Assembly (NCBI RefSeq): GCF_030766935.1
Contig: NZ_JASERL010000020.1
Span: 1-38,528 of the forward strand
Source: Streptomyces sp. KL109B
Lineage (GTDB): Bacteria; Actinomycetota; Actinomycetes; Streptomycetales; Streptomycetaceae
Reading direction: 5' to 3'
Length of the DNA: 38,528 nucleotides
Each line of letters starts with the position of its first letter. The first letter of the stretch is position 1. A program made the position numbers and the translations under genes. Of this stretch, positions 24,226 through 31,171 are shown one piece after another. Under the pieces are notes generated by a model. It had not been told where the DNA came from, ran no database searches, and saw nothing but the letters and a program-made list of their open reading frames with translations.

Positions 24226-24353
24226 TATGATGCGGGGCAAGTTCGACGAGAGCAGGGCGCATCCGGCGCCCGGTCCGACGGCGGTTAAAAAAAAGCCCAG
24301 CGAGTGTGACGCCTGTCACGCGCCTAATGGGCTACCACCGGAAGAATCGGACC
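24226..24353 (+). ncRNA. Putative structured RNA or structured 5' leader
   Basis: A good -10 box TATGAT lies at 24226-24231. Downstream, GGTCCGA (24272-24278) pairs with TCGGACC (24347-24353); inside, CGGCGGT pairs with ACCACCG (one mismatch). After an A8 internal loop AGCCCA (24294-24299) pairs with TGGGCT (24328-24333), and GTGAC/GTCAC (24306-24319) closes the tip. A separate hairpin GGGCGC/GCGCCC precedes it. Read on the minus strand, the AGCCCA stem followed by eight T's would be a classic intrinsic terminator, so strand is not certain. Not a tRNA: no T-arm. Confidence 0.5.
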
Positions 24354-24396
24354 TTACGCCTCGAACGGACTGGGTCCACGGACTAAAGGGCCCCCG

Positions 24397-24669
24397 TTGA
24401 ACCTGTACATCGATCCCTTGAACGGCCTGGTCGTTACTGTCGGCTGTGTCGTCGGGTACCTGGTGTATCGCCGACCGGTAAGCAGCACGGATGACAAGTC
24501 ACAGCGTGATCTGGCCGGCGGCGCCGCCTCGGCGCTGGCAACCATCTTGATCCTGGCGTTCCTGCTCGGGCTCGGCGACGGCCAGAGCACCGAACGGGCA
24601 CGCGTCGAGCCGCATCCGACGCCGACCTCGCAACCGGCCGACTCTCCCACCTCGACCACCGCGCCATAG
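24397..24669 (+). CDS. Small membrane protein
   Basis: 90 aa from a TTG (NLYIDPLNGLVVTVGCVVGY), with AAAGGG upstream. Two hydrophobic segments (GLVVTVGCVVGYLVY and ALATILILAFLLGLG) and a Pro/Ser/Thr-rich tail (PTPTSQPADSPTSTTAP) likely outside the membrane. It lies directly behind the structured RNA element, which may be its leader. Family not recognised. Confidence 0.5.
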   Translation: MNLYIDPLNGLVVTVGCVVGYLVYRRPVSSTDDKSQRDLAGGAASALATILILAFLLGLGDGQSTERARVEPHPTPTSQPADSPTSTTAP

Positions 24670-25176
24670 CCGCGCACCACATTGCCCCGGGCGCCCGCTT
24701 GTCCGCGTGGGCTGCGCCCGGTGCGCCAGATGCACGGTGTAGCCCACGGCCGACTGCTGACCGTCCGACACTCCCTGAGCTGTCCAACAATCGATCGGTT
24801 CCTGGACATCCGGTGGGGAGACTCCGGATCGCGCGGATAGATCTTCAACAAGCGTGTTCGCGAAGGCGTTGACGTGAGGACGAAAAAATCTGGAAGCCAG
24901 GTGGAGGCCGATGCACCGACACGTTCACATGTTTTAGGTCAGGTTCGCCAGAGAATTGAAGGCGACCCCTTCCCGGACACCTGCGAACCTAATGTGTCAA
25001 AAGCTGAATTCTACTAGACGCATGGCCTAGGCCACTCTGAACCTTCGAAAGCAAGGACTCGCGTAGGGTACGCTGCGTTTGCCCCACTGCTCCTCCCCAA
25101 CTGGTCCGGTTCGGCCGCCAGTTCACGAGCCTCCGGGACCAACTGCACTTCGGTGCCGGTCGGGAGGGGAAAGGGG
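24670..25176. other. AT-richer intergenic region with dyads
   Basis: About 500 bp without a supported gene; 24860-25020 is clearly less GC-rich than the surroundings. It holds AGGTTCGC (24941-24948) / GCGAACCT (24983-24990) with partly matching flanks, and the 12-bp palindrome TGGCCTAGGCCA (25023-25034). Such a patch may be an origin, an attachment region or a regulatory region; nothing seen decides between these. Confidence 0.4.
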
Positions 25177-25185
25177 GTGGCGCTG

Positions 25186-25302
25186 ATGAACGACCAGAAG
25201 GACAACCCCGGCGGCGGGGACGGCTGGCCCAAGCCCGACAGGTGGCAGGTCGCGCTCGCCGCGGCGAGTCTGCTGGTGGCGATCATCGCCCTGGTGAGGT
25301 AG
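25186..25302 (+). CDS. Tiny single-pass membrane protein
   Basis: 38 aa: soluble MNDQKDNPGGGDGWPKPDRW followed by the hydrophobic QVALAAASLLVAIIALVR and a stop. AAGGGGG lies eight bases before the ATG, and GGGAGGGG before an in-frame GTG at 25177. A terminator follows 60 bases later. Function unknown. Confidence 0.6.
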   Translation: MNDQKDNPGGGDGWPKPDRWQVALAAASLLVAIIALVR

Positions 25303-25363
25303 CTGGCGAGAGCCGGATGCCCGCCCCGAGGACGGTTGGTCGGACCGGTCGCTGCACATGCAG

Positions 25364-25396
25364 CGAGCCCGGTCGCGTTGTAGTCGACCGGGCTCG
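25364..25396 (+). terminator. Hairpin terminator
   Basis: CGAGCCCGGTCG (25364-25375) and CGACCGGGCTCG (25385-25396), perfect 12-bp stem with a nine-base loop, between the 38-aa gene and the convergent recombinase gene. Confidence 0.75.
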
Positions 25397-25492
25397 GTAA
25401 CTGCAGGAGGCTGGCTCCGGGGTCGCATCCCGGGGCCGGTCTCTTGTCAACCATAACGCCTCTGACACATGGCGTGTCAGTTCCAACCGCGC

Positions 25493-26560
25493 CTACAGCA
25501 CGCCGTGCAGGGCGTTCTCCTTGAAGGCATCGTCCTCCTCGCGGTAGCCGCGCATCACCTTGGAGCCCTTGGCCCATCCGCCCTGGGCCTCCATGACCGC
25601 GTCGGGGTTGCCGGCGCGGGAGGACTCGGTGACCAGGCCGCGCCGCGGGCTGTGCCCGGTGATCCGGACGTCCAGCTCGGCGCGGGCGCCGATGCGGGTG
25701 AGGATGTCGCCGACGGTCTCGGGGTCGAGCCCGCTCTCCAGGACGGTCTTCCAGCGGTTGTGCACGGCGCGGAAGGCGAAGCTGTCCGGGTCGGCGTCGG
25801 GGCCAAGTTCGGCGCGCCAGCGGCGCCAGGCGCGGACCGGGCAGAGGTGAGCGCGGGAGCCGAACGGCACCGCGACCTTGCGCGGCTTCACCTTGGAGAC
25901 CCGGATGTCGACGGTGAGGCCCCGGCCCTCGGGGTCCTCGGCAATGTCGCGCACGCGAAGATGGGCCAGCTCGTGCTCGCGGCCGGCGACGGCGAAGTGC
26001 AGCGTCATGAGCGCCAGGTCGCGCACGCCGAACCGATTGGCGGGCAGGGCGGCGGCGACCTTCTCCATGTGGCGGACGAGCAGCGCCTTGGCGGGTCCGC
26101 GGCCGCGCGTCTGCCCGGTCTTGGCCAGGGCCTTCGTCTTCGCCTTGAGCAGGGCGCGGGCCTCCTCGGCGACGTCCTTGGACAGCTGCAGCTTGTGCAG
26201 GCGGCGGGCGGTGACGACGACGCCGGACAGGCGGCGGTCGATGGTGCTCGGGGCGAGGAACGTGCCGGGCCGCTGGCCGGGCTGGGTCCAGCACCACTCG
26301 GTGAACGCCACCAGGGTGCCGGTGCGCACGGCGGCCGGCGGCACGTCGCGCTCGGCGCAGAACCTGAGCCAGGCGCCCCAGTCGGCGCCGTACCCCTTCT
26401 TGGTCTTCTCCGGGCGGTGGTCCTCGACGTGCGCGGTCGCCTCCCGGTCGAGCGCAGCGAGCCGGTCCTCGACGTCGGCGGCGAAGCGCGGGCCGGGGGC
26501 CGGCGCGGCGAGCTGACGGTCCGTGGTGCTCGTGCTGACCGACAACTCCGTGTTCGTCAC
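25493..26560 (-). CDS. Tyrosine recombinase, Cre-like architecture
   Basis: 355 aa, close to Cre (343 aa). A core-binding domain (about 50-150, ADWGAWLRFCAE ... FTEWCW ... STIDRRLSGVVVTARRLH) precedes the catalytic domain. Active-site residues: Arg194 (AGREHELAHL), a Lys in VSKVKPRKV, His303 and Arg306 (TGHSPRRGLV), Trp329 and Tyr339 (GGWAKGSKVMRGYREED). The endings GHSxR ... RAG ... GGW ... VM ... Y-R resemble Cre closely. The GTG start has GGGAGC upstream; a longer frame to 26821 would run across the lox-like site and the ligase start. The gene diverges from a ligase gene, with a 34-bp 13-8-13 inverted repeat between them, 57 bp from its start. Expected role: multimer resolution or site-specific integration. 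Confidence 0.9.
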   Translation of the reverse strand: MTNTELSVSTSTTDRQLAAPAPGPRFAADVEDRLAALDREATAHVEDHRPEKTKKGYGADWGAWLRFCAERDVPPAAVRTGTLVAFTEWCWTQPGQRPGTFLAPSTIDRRLSGVVVTARRLHKLQLSKDVAEEARALLKAKTKALAKTGQTRGRGPAKALLVRHMEKVAAALPANRFGVRDLALMTLHFAVAGREHELAHLRVRDIAEDPEGRGLTVDIRVSKVKPRKVAVPFGSRAHLCPVRAWRRWRAELGPDADPDSFAFRAVHNRWKTVLESGLDPETVGDILTRIGARAELDVRITGHSPRRGLVTESSRAGNPDAVMEAQGGWAKGSKVMRGYREEDDAFKENALHGVL

Positions 26561-26616
26561 GCCTGCTCCCTGATCGCCCGTCACGCCGCTTTTTCCGTAC
26601 CGGGGTTCGTAGCATC

Positions 26617-26650
26617 TGGATCCCGGATATGTGAGCTTATCCGGGATCCA
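26617..26650. repeat. 34-bp loxP-shaped site (13-8-13)
   Basis: Left arm TGGATCCCGGATA (26617-26629), asymmetric spacer TGTGAGCT (26630-26637), right arm TATCCGGGATCCA (26638-26650). The arms are perfect 13-bp inverted repeats. Arm length, spacer length and spacer asymmetry equal those of P1 loxP, although the sequence differs. It lies in the 181-bp gap between the recombinase and ligase genes. It may also act as an operator for the two divergent genes. Confidence 0.7.
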
Positions 26651-26741
26651 TGAGGCGGTCCCGCTCGCGCGCCGACTCCGGGCCCGGGCGTTCGGAGTAG
26701 CCCCGCACGCCAATCGGCGGCCATGCCGCGAGGGTGGCCTC

Positions 26742-27599
26742 GTGGACTTCCCCGTCGCCGTCGCGCTCGCCAAGGCCGTGCCGGTGCTGCCGCGCGGCGT
26801 CGGCTGGTGGTACGAGCCCAAGTTCGACGGCGACCGGGCGGTCCTGCACCGCTCGGCGGAAACGGTGCGGATTCAGGCCCGCTCCGGGCGGGATACCACG
26901 GCCGTGTGGATGGACATCGCCGTCGCCGGAATGCAGTTACCGCCGGGCACGGTCCTGGACGGCGAGATTGTGATCTGGCGCGAGCAGCGCCTCGACTTCG
27001 GCGCGGTGCGCTCGCGGGCCTCATCCTCCCCGGCCCGGGCGCGCGAGCTGGCGGGCAGGTGGCCCGCCTCCTACGCGGTCTGGGACTGCCTCGCGCTCGG
27101 TGAGGATCTGCGCGGCCTGCCGTACGTCGACCGGCGGGCCCGGCTCCTGGACGTGCTGGAAGGCACCGGCCCGCCGATCCAGGCGGTGCCCGCGACCGAC
27201 GAGGTGGACGTCGCCGAGACCTGGCTGCGGGTGCTGCCCGAGCAGGGCATCGAGGGCGTGGTCGCCAAGCGCGCCTCGTCGCCATACCGGGCCGGGAGGA
27301 TCTGGTCCAAGACCAGAGTTTCCGACACGGTGGACGCCGAGGTCCTCGGCTACACCGGATCGCCGGCCCGGCCTCGCGCGCTCGCGCTGCGGCTGCCGGA
27401 CGGGCGCAAGGTCCTCTCCCAGGCCCTGCCCGCGAAGCTCGCCGCGCAATTGGCCCCGCTGCTGCGGGAGTCTGGTCCGGGTGGGCGGGCGCGCATCGCG
27501 GACGGGACGCCGTATCTCGCCGTTGCCACGGGCCCGGTGGTGGAGGTGCTGGCCGGGACGACCCGGCATGCGACAGTCACTGTCACCCGACTGCGATGA
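26742..27599 (+). CDS. ATP-dependent DNA ligase (LigC-like)
   Basis: 285 aa. Motif I YEPKFDGDRA with adenylated Lys27, motif III VLDGEIVIW, motif IIIa region ASYAVWDCLAL, motif IV GIEGVVAKRASSPYRAGR and motif V WSKTR are all present. A short OB-fold-like C-terminus follows (DAEVLGYTG ... PRALALRLPDG). The length fits the compact LigC type with no end-joining partner domains. It seals nicks using ATP and may assist plasmid replication, repair or strand sealing after transfer. GTG 26742 is chosen because GAGGG is seven to eight bases upstream and the ligase fold begins there. Confidence 0.9.
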   Translation: MDFPVAVALAKAVPVLPRGVGWWYEPKFDGDRAVLHRSAETVRIQARSGRDTTAVWMDIAVAGMQLPPGTVLDGEIVIWREQRLDFGAVRSRASSSPARARELAGRWPASYAVWDCLALGEDLRGLPYVDRRARLLDVLEGTGPPIQAVPATDEVDVAETWLRVLPEQGIEGVVAKRASSPYRAGRIWSKTRVSDTVDAEVLGYTGSPARPRALALRLPDGRKVLSQALPAKLAAQLAPLLRESGPGGRARIADGTPYLAVATGPVVEVLAGTTRHATVTVTRLR

Positions 27600-27644
27600 C
27601 TGCGGCCACTCCGGGGCCCCGGCCCCGGCCGCGGCGCGGATCCG

Positions 27645-27797
27645 TCAGCGCAGCATCCAGGTGGCTCCGCTCCCCCCGAGCGCGGCCGCCAGCGCGAGCA
27701 GCCGGTAGGGAACGTGCCGCACCGTCAGGTGGAGTCCGCCCACCCGCAGTTCGAGGAACGGGGGCGGCTGCTTCTTGTCGGAGGAACGGGCCGTCAT
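27645..27797 (-). CDS. Small membrane protein
   Basis: 50 aa: MTARSSDKKQPPPFLELRVG, then GLHLTVRHVPYRLLALAAALGG and the end SGATWMLR. A Pro-rich start, a beta-like stretch and one hydrophobic helix. The pattern resembles a small plasmid protein seen in Streptomyces, but I cannot name a family. It is convergent with the ligase gene. Confidence 0.55.
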   Translation of the reverse strand: MTARSSDKKQPPPFLELRVGGLHLTVRHVPYRLLALAAALGGSGATWMLR

Positions 27798-27968
27798 CGT
27801 GAATGCACCTGCCGGAATCTGAGCGCACGAAAGTAGGCGTGCGGAACGGATGGAGGGACGCCTCGTCGGAGCGGGCATCGTTGATGAGCACCTTCGTGGA
27901 GCGAGGGGCAAGCCGCGCAACTCGCACTCACGACGCTACGAAGGCCGCGGGACCAGCGGAATGCCCCG

Positions 27969-28014
27969 CATGTATCCGTCCATGTATCCGCTGTATCCGT
28001 CTGAACGGATACAG
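27969..28014. repeat. TGTATCCG repeat cluster (operator or iteron-like)
   Basis: TGTATCCG occurs at 27971-27978, 27983-27990 and 27992-27999, and inverted as CGGATACA at 28006-28013. The last two form CTGTATCCGT-CTGA-ACGGATACAG. It lies 76 bp before the 59-aa gene. The rest of 27800-28089 contains no gene I can support. Confidence 0.55.
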
Positions 28015-28089
28015 CCCGGACGATTCAGTACGGCGCCTGAAGGGGAGAGTGCAGGCGCCGCCGGACAGTCCGGCGGGAAGGGGGCGACC

Positions 28090-28269
28090 GTGATCGAGCC
28101 GAGCGTGTACGGACACGAGGCGAGCCGTGCTGCAGAGCAGGCGTCCGCGCGTTGGGGGGACGAGAAGCAGACCGAGGCCATCGGCGAGGGCATGGCGGCC
28201 ATCGCGTACGCGCTGCTGGATGTCGCACACGCGATCCGGGAGAACACCGCGGCCCGGCGTCAGGGCTGA
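28090..28269 (+). CDS. Hypothetical small helical protein
   Basis: 59 aa from GTG with GGAAGGGGG upstream. VIEPSVYGHEASRAAEQASA, then GEGMAAIAYALLDVAHAIRE: two helices with a short charged link. Function unknown. It is followed immediately by the ACTGTTACCC dyad and a terminator. Confidence 0.55.
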   Translation: MIEPSVYGHEASRAAEQASARWGDEKQTEAIGEGMAAIAYALLDVAHAIRENTAARRQG

Positions 28270-28275
28270 GCGCAA

Positions 28276-28318
28276 CACTGTTACCCGACTTGAGCCAACC
28301 GTGGGCCGGGTAACAGTG
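28276..28318. repeat. ACTGTTACCCG dyad
   Basis: CACTGTTACCCG (28276-28287) and CGGGTAACAGTG (28307-28318), perfect 12-bp arms with a 19-base gap. The arms point the opposite way to those at 19887-19914, so a shared terminator function is unlikely and a shared protein-binding site more likely. A single copy is at 29251-29261. Confidence 0.6.
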
Positions 28319-28332
28319 CTGTCGAAGTACGA

Positions 28333-28358
28333 CAGGCCCCGCCGTACGGCGGGGCCTG
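28333..28358. terminator. Perfect 26-bp palindrome, terminator-like
   Basis: CAGGCCCCGCCG followed by TA and CGGCGGGGCCTG. It lies 64 bases after the 59-aa gene; bidirectional. Confidence 0.7.
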
Positions 28359-28493
28359 CTCGATGTGGTGTCCTTCGTGGTGCGTGTCGGGGCGCCGGTA
28401 AGAGTCGTGTCACCAGCCGCAAACGGCAGCGGTCCAGAACCCAGGCCGACTTGGCGCTTGTCCGGCGAACGCCCGTGCCGCTGTACTGGGTGA

Positions 28494-28826
28494 ATGACGA
28501 ATCCGGCCCCTGTGGTGAGCTTTGAGCCCGTGAAGTATGCCGCGTGCGCCCTCCCCGTCGGCCACCCCGACTACGCGGACTACGTGATCCGGGTCATCTT
28601 CCGCCCTCGACACGGCCAGTGGGCGATCTTCCATGCCGGTCCGCAGGGTGGTGACGGTGGCCGGTACCTGAGTACCGACGGCAGTTGGTCCCGTGAAGAG
28701 CACCTCTTCGATCTCGACACTGCGCGGGCCCTGGCCATGGACGCCGCGGTGACCGTCGCCGTGCCCGCGCATGGACGCACCGCCGCCGACGTGCTCGCCG
28801 CAGACAAGTGGAAAGTGGTCCGCTGA
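28494..28826 (+). CDS. Hypothetical protein, paralogue of the gene at 37185
   Basis: 110 aa. PVVSFEPVKYAACALP, YADYVIRVIFRPRHGQWAIF, FDLDTARALAMDAAVTV and TAADVLAADKW are nearly identical to the product of 37185-37547, which has an extra insert. A beta-rich first half and a helical second half. No named family recognised. No good ribosome site, so the start at 28494 could be wrong by a few codons. The pair is either an internal duplication of the element or two imports of one family. Confidence 0.7.
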   Translation: MTNPAPVVSFEPVKYAACALPVGHPDYADYVIRVIFRPRHGQWAIFHAGPQGGDGGRYLSTDGSWSREEHLFDLDTARALAMDAAVTVAVPAHGRTAADVLAADKWKVVR

Positions 28827-28851
28827 CTTCCGCTGTGGCACTCGACGGCAA

Positions 28852-28881
28852 AGGGCCCCTCTCCGCGTGGAGAAGGGCCCT
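28852..28881. terminator. Bidirectional terminator
   Basis: AGGGCCC (28852-28858) and GGGCCCT (28875-28881) with inner TCTCC/GGAGA pairing, between the convergent 110-aa gene and the pilin gene. Confidence 0.7.
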
Positions 28882-28911
28882 CCTGTCGTGTACGTACGCG
28901 TCACAGCGGGA

Positions 28912-29220
28912 TCAGACGGCCATGCCGTACACGATGGTGAACACGGTGCCGAGCGAGCCGATGATGAACACGCCGGTCAGTCCCGCGATGATCAACCCCT
29001 TGCCCTGCTCCGCGCTGAACGTGTCGCGCAGGGCGGTTGCACCGATCCGCTGCTTGGCGGCGCCCCAGATCGCGATGCCGAGGCAGAGCAGGATCGCGAC
29101 GGCCATGACGACCTGAATCATCGTCTTCGCCTCGGTGCCCAGGGTCCCGAACGGGCCCCAGTCCGGGGCGATACCCCCGATGATCGTGGTGATGTCGCCC
29201 TTGTCGGCGGCGAGCAGCAT
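28912..29220 (-). CDS. VirB2/TrbC-like pilin subunit candidate
   Basis: 102 aa. A short N-terminus (MLLAADKGDITTIIGGIAPD) precedes two membrane helices (TMIQVVMAVAILLCLGIAIW and KGLIIAGLTGVFIIGSLG) joined by a basic cytoplasmic loop (AAKQRIGATALRDTFSAEQG). This two-helix hairpin with a short loop is the shape of VirB2/TrbC conjugative pilins, and VirB6- and VirB8-like genes are nearby. No long cleaved signal peptide is present. Ribosome site GGAGGA is strong. Confidence 0.65.
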   Translation of the reverse strand: MLLAADKGDITTIIGGIAPDWGPFGTLGTEAKTMIQVVMAVAILLCLGIAIWGAAKQRIGATALRDTFSAEQGKGLIIAGLTGVFIIGSLGTVFTIVYGMAV

Positions 29221-29336
29221 GTCGACTCCTCCGTGGGGTTGAGGGGTGGGACTGTTACCCGCCGTTGGGCGGGTCCAGCGCGGTGTGGTGTCCTTCGTCG
29301 TGCGGTCCGGGGCCGGTTCCAGCGGTCCCGGACCGT

Positions 29337-29798
29337 TCAGTGCGGAAGGATCGGCCGGTCGATGTGCCGATGGTCAACCTCGCAGCCGATCCCGGCCGCG
29401 CGCAGGTGCGCGGCAATCTCCTCGGCCACGGCCACCGAGCGGTGGCGGCCGCCACCGCACTTCACGTGCACGTCGACCCGGAACGCCTGGGGACCGGACC
29501 ACTGATGGAGGTTGTCCTGGTGCAGGAGGAGGCGGGCCTTCTCGGCGCTTCGTTTCACCAACTCCCTGGCACCGGGGGTCTGCATCACGTAGTGGCGCAC
29601 TTCCGGGTCCAGGCCGGTCTTCTGGAGCATGCGCTCGCGGATCTCGGGGTCCTCCGGCGGGTTGCGCAGAACCCTCGTGTCGACGAGCAGCGCGTCGCCG
29701 GCGGGGGCGTCGTGATGGCCCTCGCCATAGGACGTGATCACGCTTTGGATGTGCCCGTCCCAGTAGAGCTCGCTGAGGTCGTTCGGGGTGGTGTCCAT
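29337..29798 (-). CDS. RapZ C-terminal-domain-like protein
   Basis: 153 aa. VDVHVKCGGGRHRSVAVAEE then IAAHLRAAGIGCEVDHRHID is the RapZ C-terminal pattern (CTGGxHRS, later RHR). That domain binds small RNA and the GlcN6P sensor path in E. coli. The N-terminal half (VLRNPPEDPEIRERM, DPEVRHYVMQTPGARELV) also follows RapZ (NP..DP.vr..ftg.D..V). The N-terminal P-loop kinase domain of full RapZ is missing. Stand-alone forms occur in actinobacterial phages and plasmids; the role here is unknown. Ribosome site GGAGG ten bases upstream. Confidence 0.8.
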   Translation of the reverse strand: MDTTPNDLSELYWDGHIQSVITSYGEGHHDAPAGDALLVDTRVLRNPPEDPEIRERMLQKTGLDPEVRHYVMQTPGARELVKRSAEKARLLLHQDNLHQWSGPQAFRVDVHVKCGGGRHRSVAVAEEIAAHLRAAGIGCEVDHRHIDRPILPH

Positions 29799-29886
29799 GC
29801 CGTTGAGCCTCCATGCCGCCCTGCGGCGGCGGTAGTTGGTGCCGAATGTTTCCCGTTTCCTCTTGCGGCCGCGCTGTTCAGGCCGC

Positions 29887-30480
29887 TTACTGCGGCTTGG
29901 AGTGGGCGATCAGGAAGGCGGTCGCGGCCGCGGTGGCGTCGGTCGACGTGCTGAACACGGGCTCCGACTCCTCGTACTCGTCGTCCGCGCCGGTCGCGAT
30001 GTACCACCATGCGCCGGTCTCGGGGTCGTAGTGGGCCACGGCCGAGCCGTCCGCGTAGGCGAACTCCACGGTCTCCTGGCTCTGTCGCCCCCGGGGCGGC
30101 ACCGCCTCAGGCCATTTCAGGCGAGCGGCCTGCCGGGTCAGTCCCCAGGCGGCGCCCAGCTTCGTGTAGCTCATGCCGGTGTGGCCGGCGAGCCGTGCGG
30201 CGTTGGCCGCCTGGTGGTCGGTGGCCTTCTGCATCTGGTGCAGGACGTGAAGCACGGCGAGTTGGACATCGGGCGCCGCCAGGATGTTCTGGCGGACCCG
30301 GTCTGGCACTCCATCCAGTTCCTGGCGACGGGGGGAGATCGCCAGGGCGATCTCGTACGCCGTGGTGTGCACGGCATCCTGAATCTGGATCAGTTCGTCG
30401 TCGATCAGTGCTCGGTACGCGGGGTCCCTGGGGGCCAAAAGCCGGGCCCAGAAGTCGGGTTCGTTCGCTCCATCAGCCAT
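29887..30480 (-). CDS. HTH regulator, likely autoregulated
   Basis: 197 aa. A helical N-terminal part (RALIDDELIQIQDAVHTTAY), then the helix-turn-helix MSYTKLGAAWGLTRQAARLKWP around residues 105-125, then a beta-rich C-terminus (VEFAYADGSAVAHYDPETGA). The ATG lies directly next to the first of three GACAAGnnnnCTTGTC palindromes, which covers a GATACT -10 box, so it probably represses itself through them. The HTH resembles that in the gene at 22673. Lies at the head of the run leading to RapZ-C and pilin genes. Confidence 0.7.
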   Translation of the reverse strand: MADGANEPDFWARLLAPRDPAYRALIDDELIQIQDAVHTTAYEIALAISPRRQELDGVPDRVRQNILAAPDVQLAVLHVLHQMQKATDHQAANAARLAGHTGMSYTKLGAAWGLTRQAARLKWPEAVPPRGRQSQETVEFAYADGSAVAHYDPETGAWWYIATGADDEYEESEPVFSTSTDATAAATAFLIAHSKPQ

Positions 30481-30482
30481 AC

Positions 30483-30554
30483 GACAAGTATCCTTGTCGC
30501 CCCACTCGTCGACAAGACATCTTGTCGAATTGGCATATGACAAGAACCCTTGTC
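30483..30554. promoter_or_regulatory. Three GACAAG-N4-CTTGTC palindromes at 28-bp steps
   Basis: Copies at 30483-30498 (spacer TATC), 30511-30526 (ACAT) and 30539-30554 (AACC), start-to-start distance exactly 28 bp twice. The first covers the probable -10 of the HTH gene; the others lie further upstream, between it and the toxin gene's end. Operator array, or partition/iteron-like site. Confidence 0.8.
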
Positions 30555-30577
30555 GATCATGGCGTCCGGGGCCGGGG

Positions 30578-30850
30578 CTACGGTCCCGCGATCAGCCAAA
30601 GGATCAGCACGGCATCCAGGTCCTGGCTGTGCCGGTAGATCACGGAGATACCGCGTCCGCCGGTCTGCTCGGGCAGCAGCTCGATGACGTACGACTCGCT
30701 GCGCGGATCGGCGTCCGGGAGCCCACGTGCCGTGTCCGGTGAGGGGTCCTCTTCGAGCATTCGCCGGACGGACTCGACGGCGGCCCGCTCGGTGCGGGAC
30801 AGCTCGGTCCGGATCTTCTCGGCGGCGTCGGAGTAGAAGGCGTGGCTCAC
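30578..30850 (-). CDS. RelE/ParE-like toxin candidate
   Basis: 90 aa. Helical start (YSDAAEKIRTELSRTERAAV), then a beta end (SESYVIELLPEQTGGRGISV, VIYRHSQDLDAVLILWLIAG) like the RelE core. GTG overlaps the stop of the upstream gene (GTGA), the usual antitoxin-first order. Catalytic residues cannot be fixed by eye. Confidence 0.65.
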   Translation of the reverse strand: MSHAFYSDAAEKIRTELSRTERAAVESVRRMLEEDPSPDTARGLPDADPRSESYVIELLPEQTGGRGISVIYRHSQDLDAVLILWLIAGP

Positions 30851-31143
30851 CGGTCGGCGGCTTCGCGCAGCTTGCGGCGCAGTTCGTCCTCGACGTCGTC
30901 CGTGGGCCGGGCGAGCGCGGCCATGGCCGGGGCGTCGTAACGGAGGAGGATCCGGTGGCGGTACGCCTGGGCGAGCTCGCGGACCTGGGTCAGGTCGTCC
31001 AGGTCGATGCCGTTCAGCTCCTCCTCGAACTGGGCCCGGTCACCGGGGAATCCCCACGCGGACAGGGCCTCGCGCAGCTCGGCGAGCGTGCCCATGGGCG
31101 GGCGAAAGCTGCGGTCGGCCGGATGGCCGGGCTGTGCGCTCAC
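30847..31143 (-). CDS. DUF6247-like antitoxin
   Basis: 98 aa. FEEELNGIDLDDLTQVREL then AQAYRHRILLRYD resembles DUF6247 proteins, which are found upstream of RelE-type toxins in actinobacteria. The charged helical C-terminus (DDVEDELRRKLREAADR) is typical of toxin-binding tails. Ribosome site GGAGGAGG, GTG start. Together with the next gene it would stabilise the plasmid. Confidence 0.7.
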   Translation of the reverse strand: MSAQPGHPADRSFRPPMGTLAELREALSAWGFPGDRAQFEEELNGIDLDDLTQVRELAQAYRHRILLRYDAPAMAALARPTDDVEDELRRKLREAADR

Positions 31144-31171
31144 GGGGGCCTCCTCCGTCGCTGCTACGACG

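Noticed and set aside
24272..24353. Seven-base closing stem and 82-nt length suggested a tRNA
   Set aside because: There is no T-arm, no GTTCRA loop and no anticodon arm of proper length.
24354..24851. Minus-strand open frame over the small membrane gene
   Set aside because: Low-complexity Arg/Ser/Pro translation without ribosome site; the plus frame encodes clear membrane segments.
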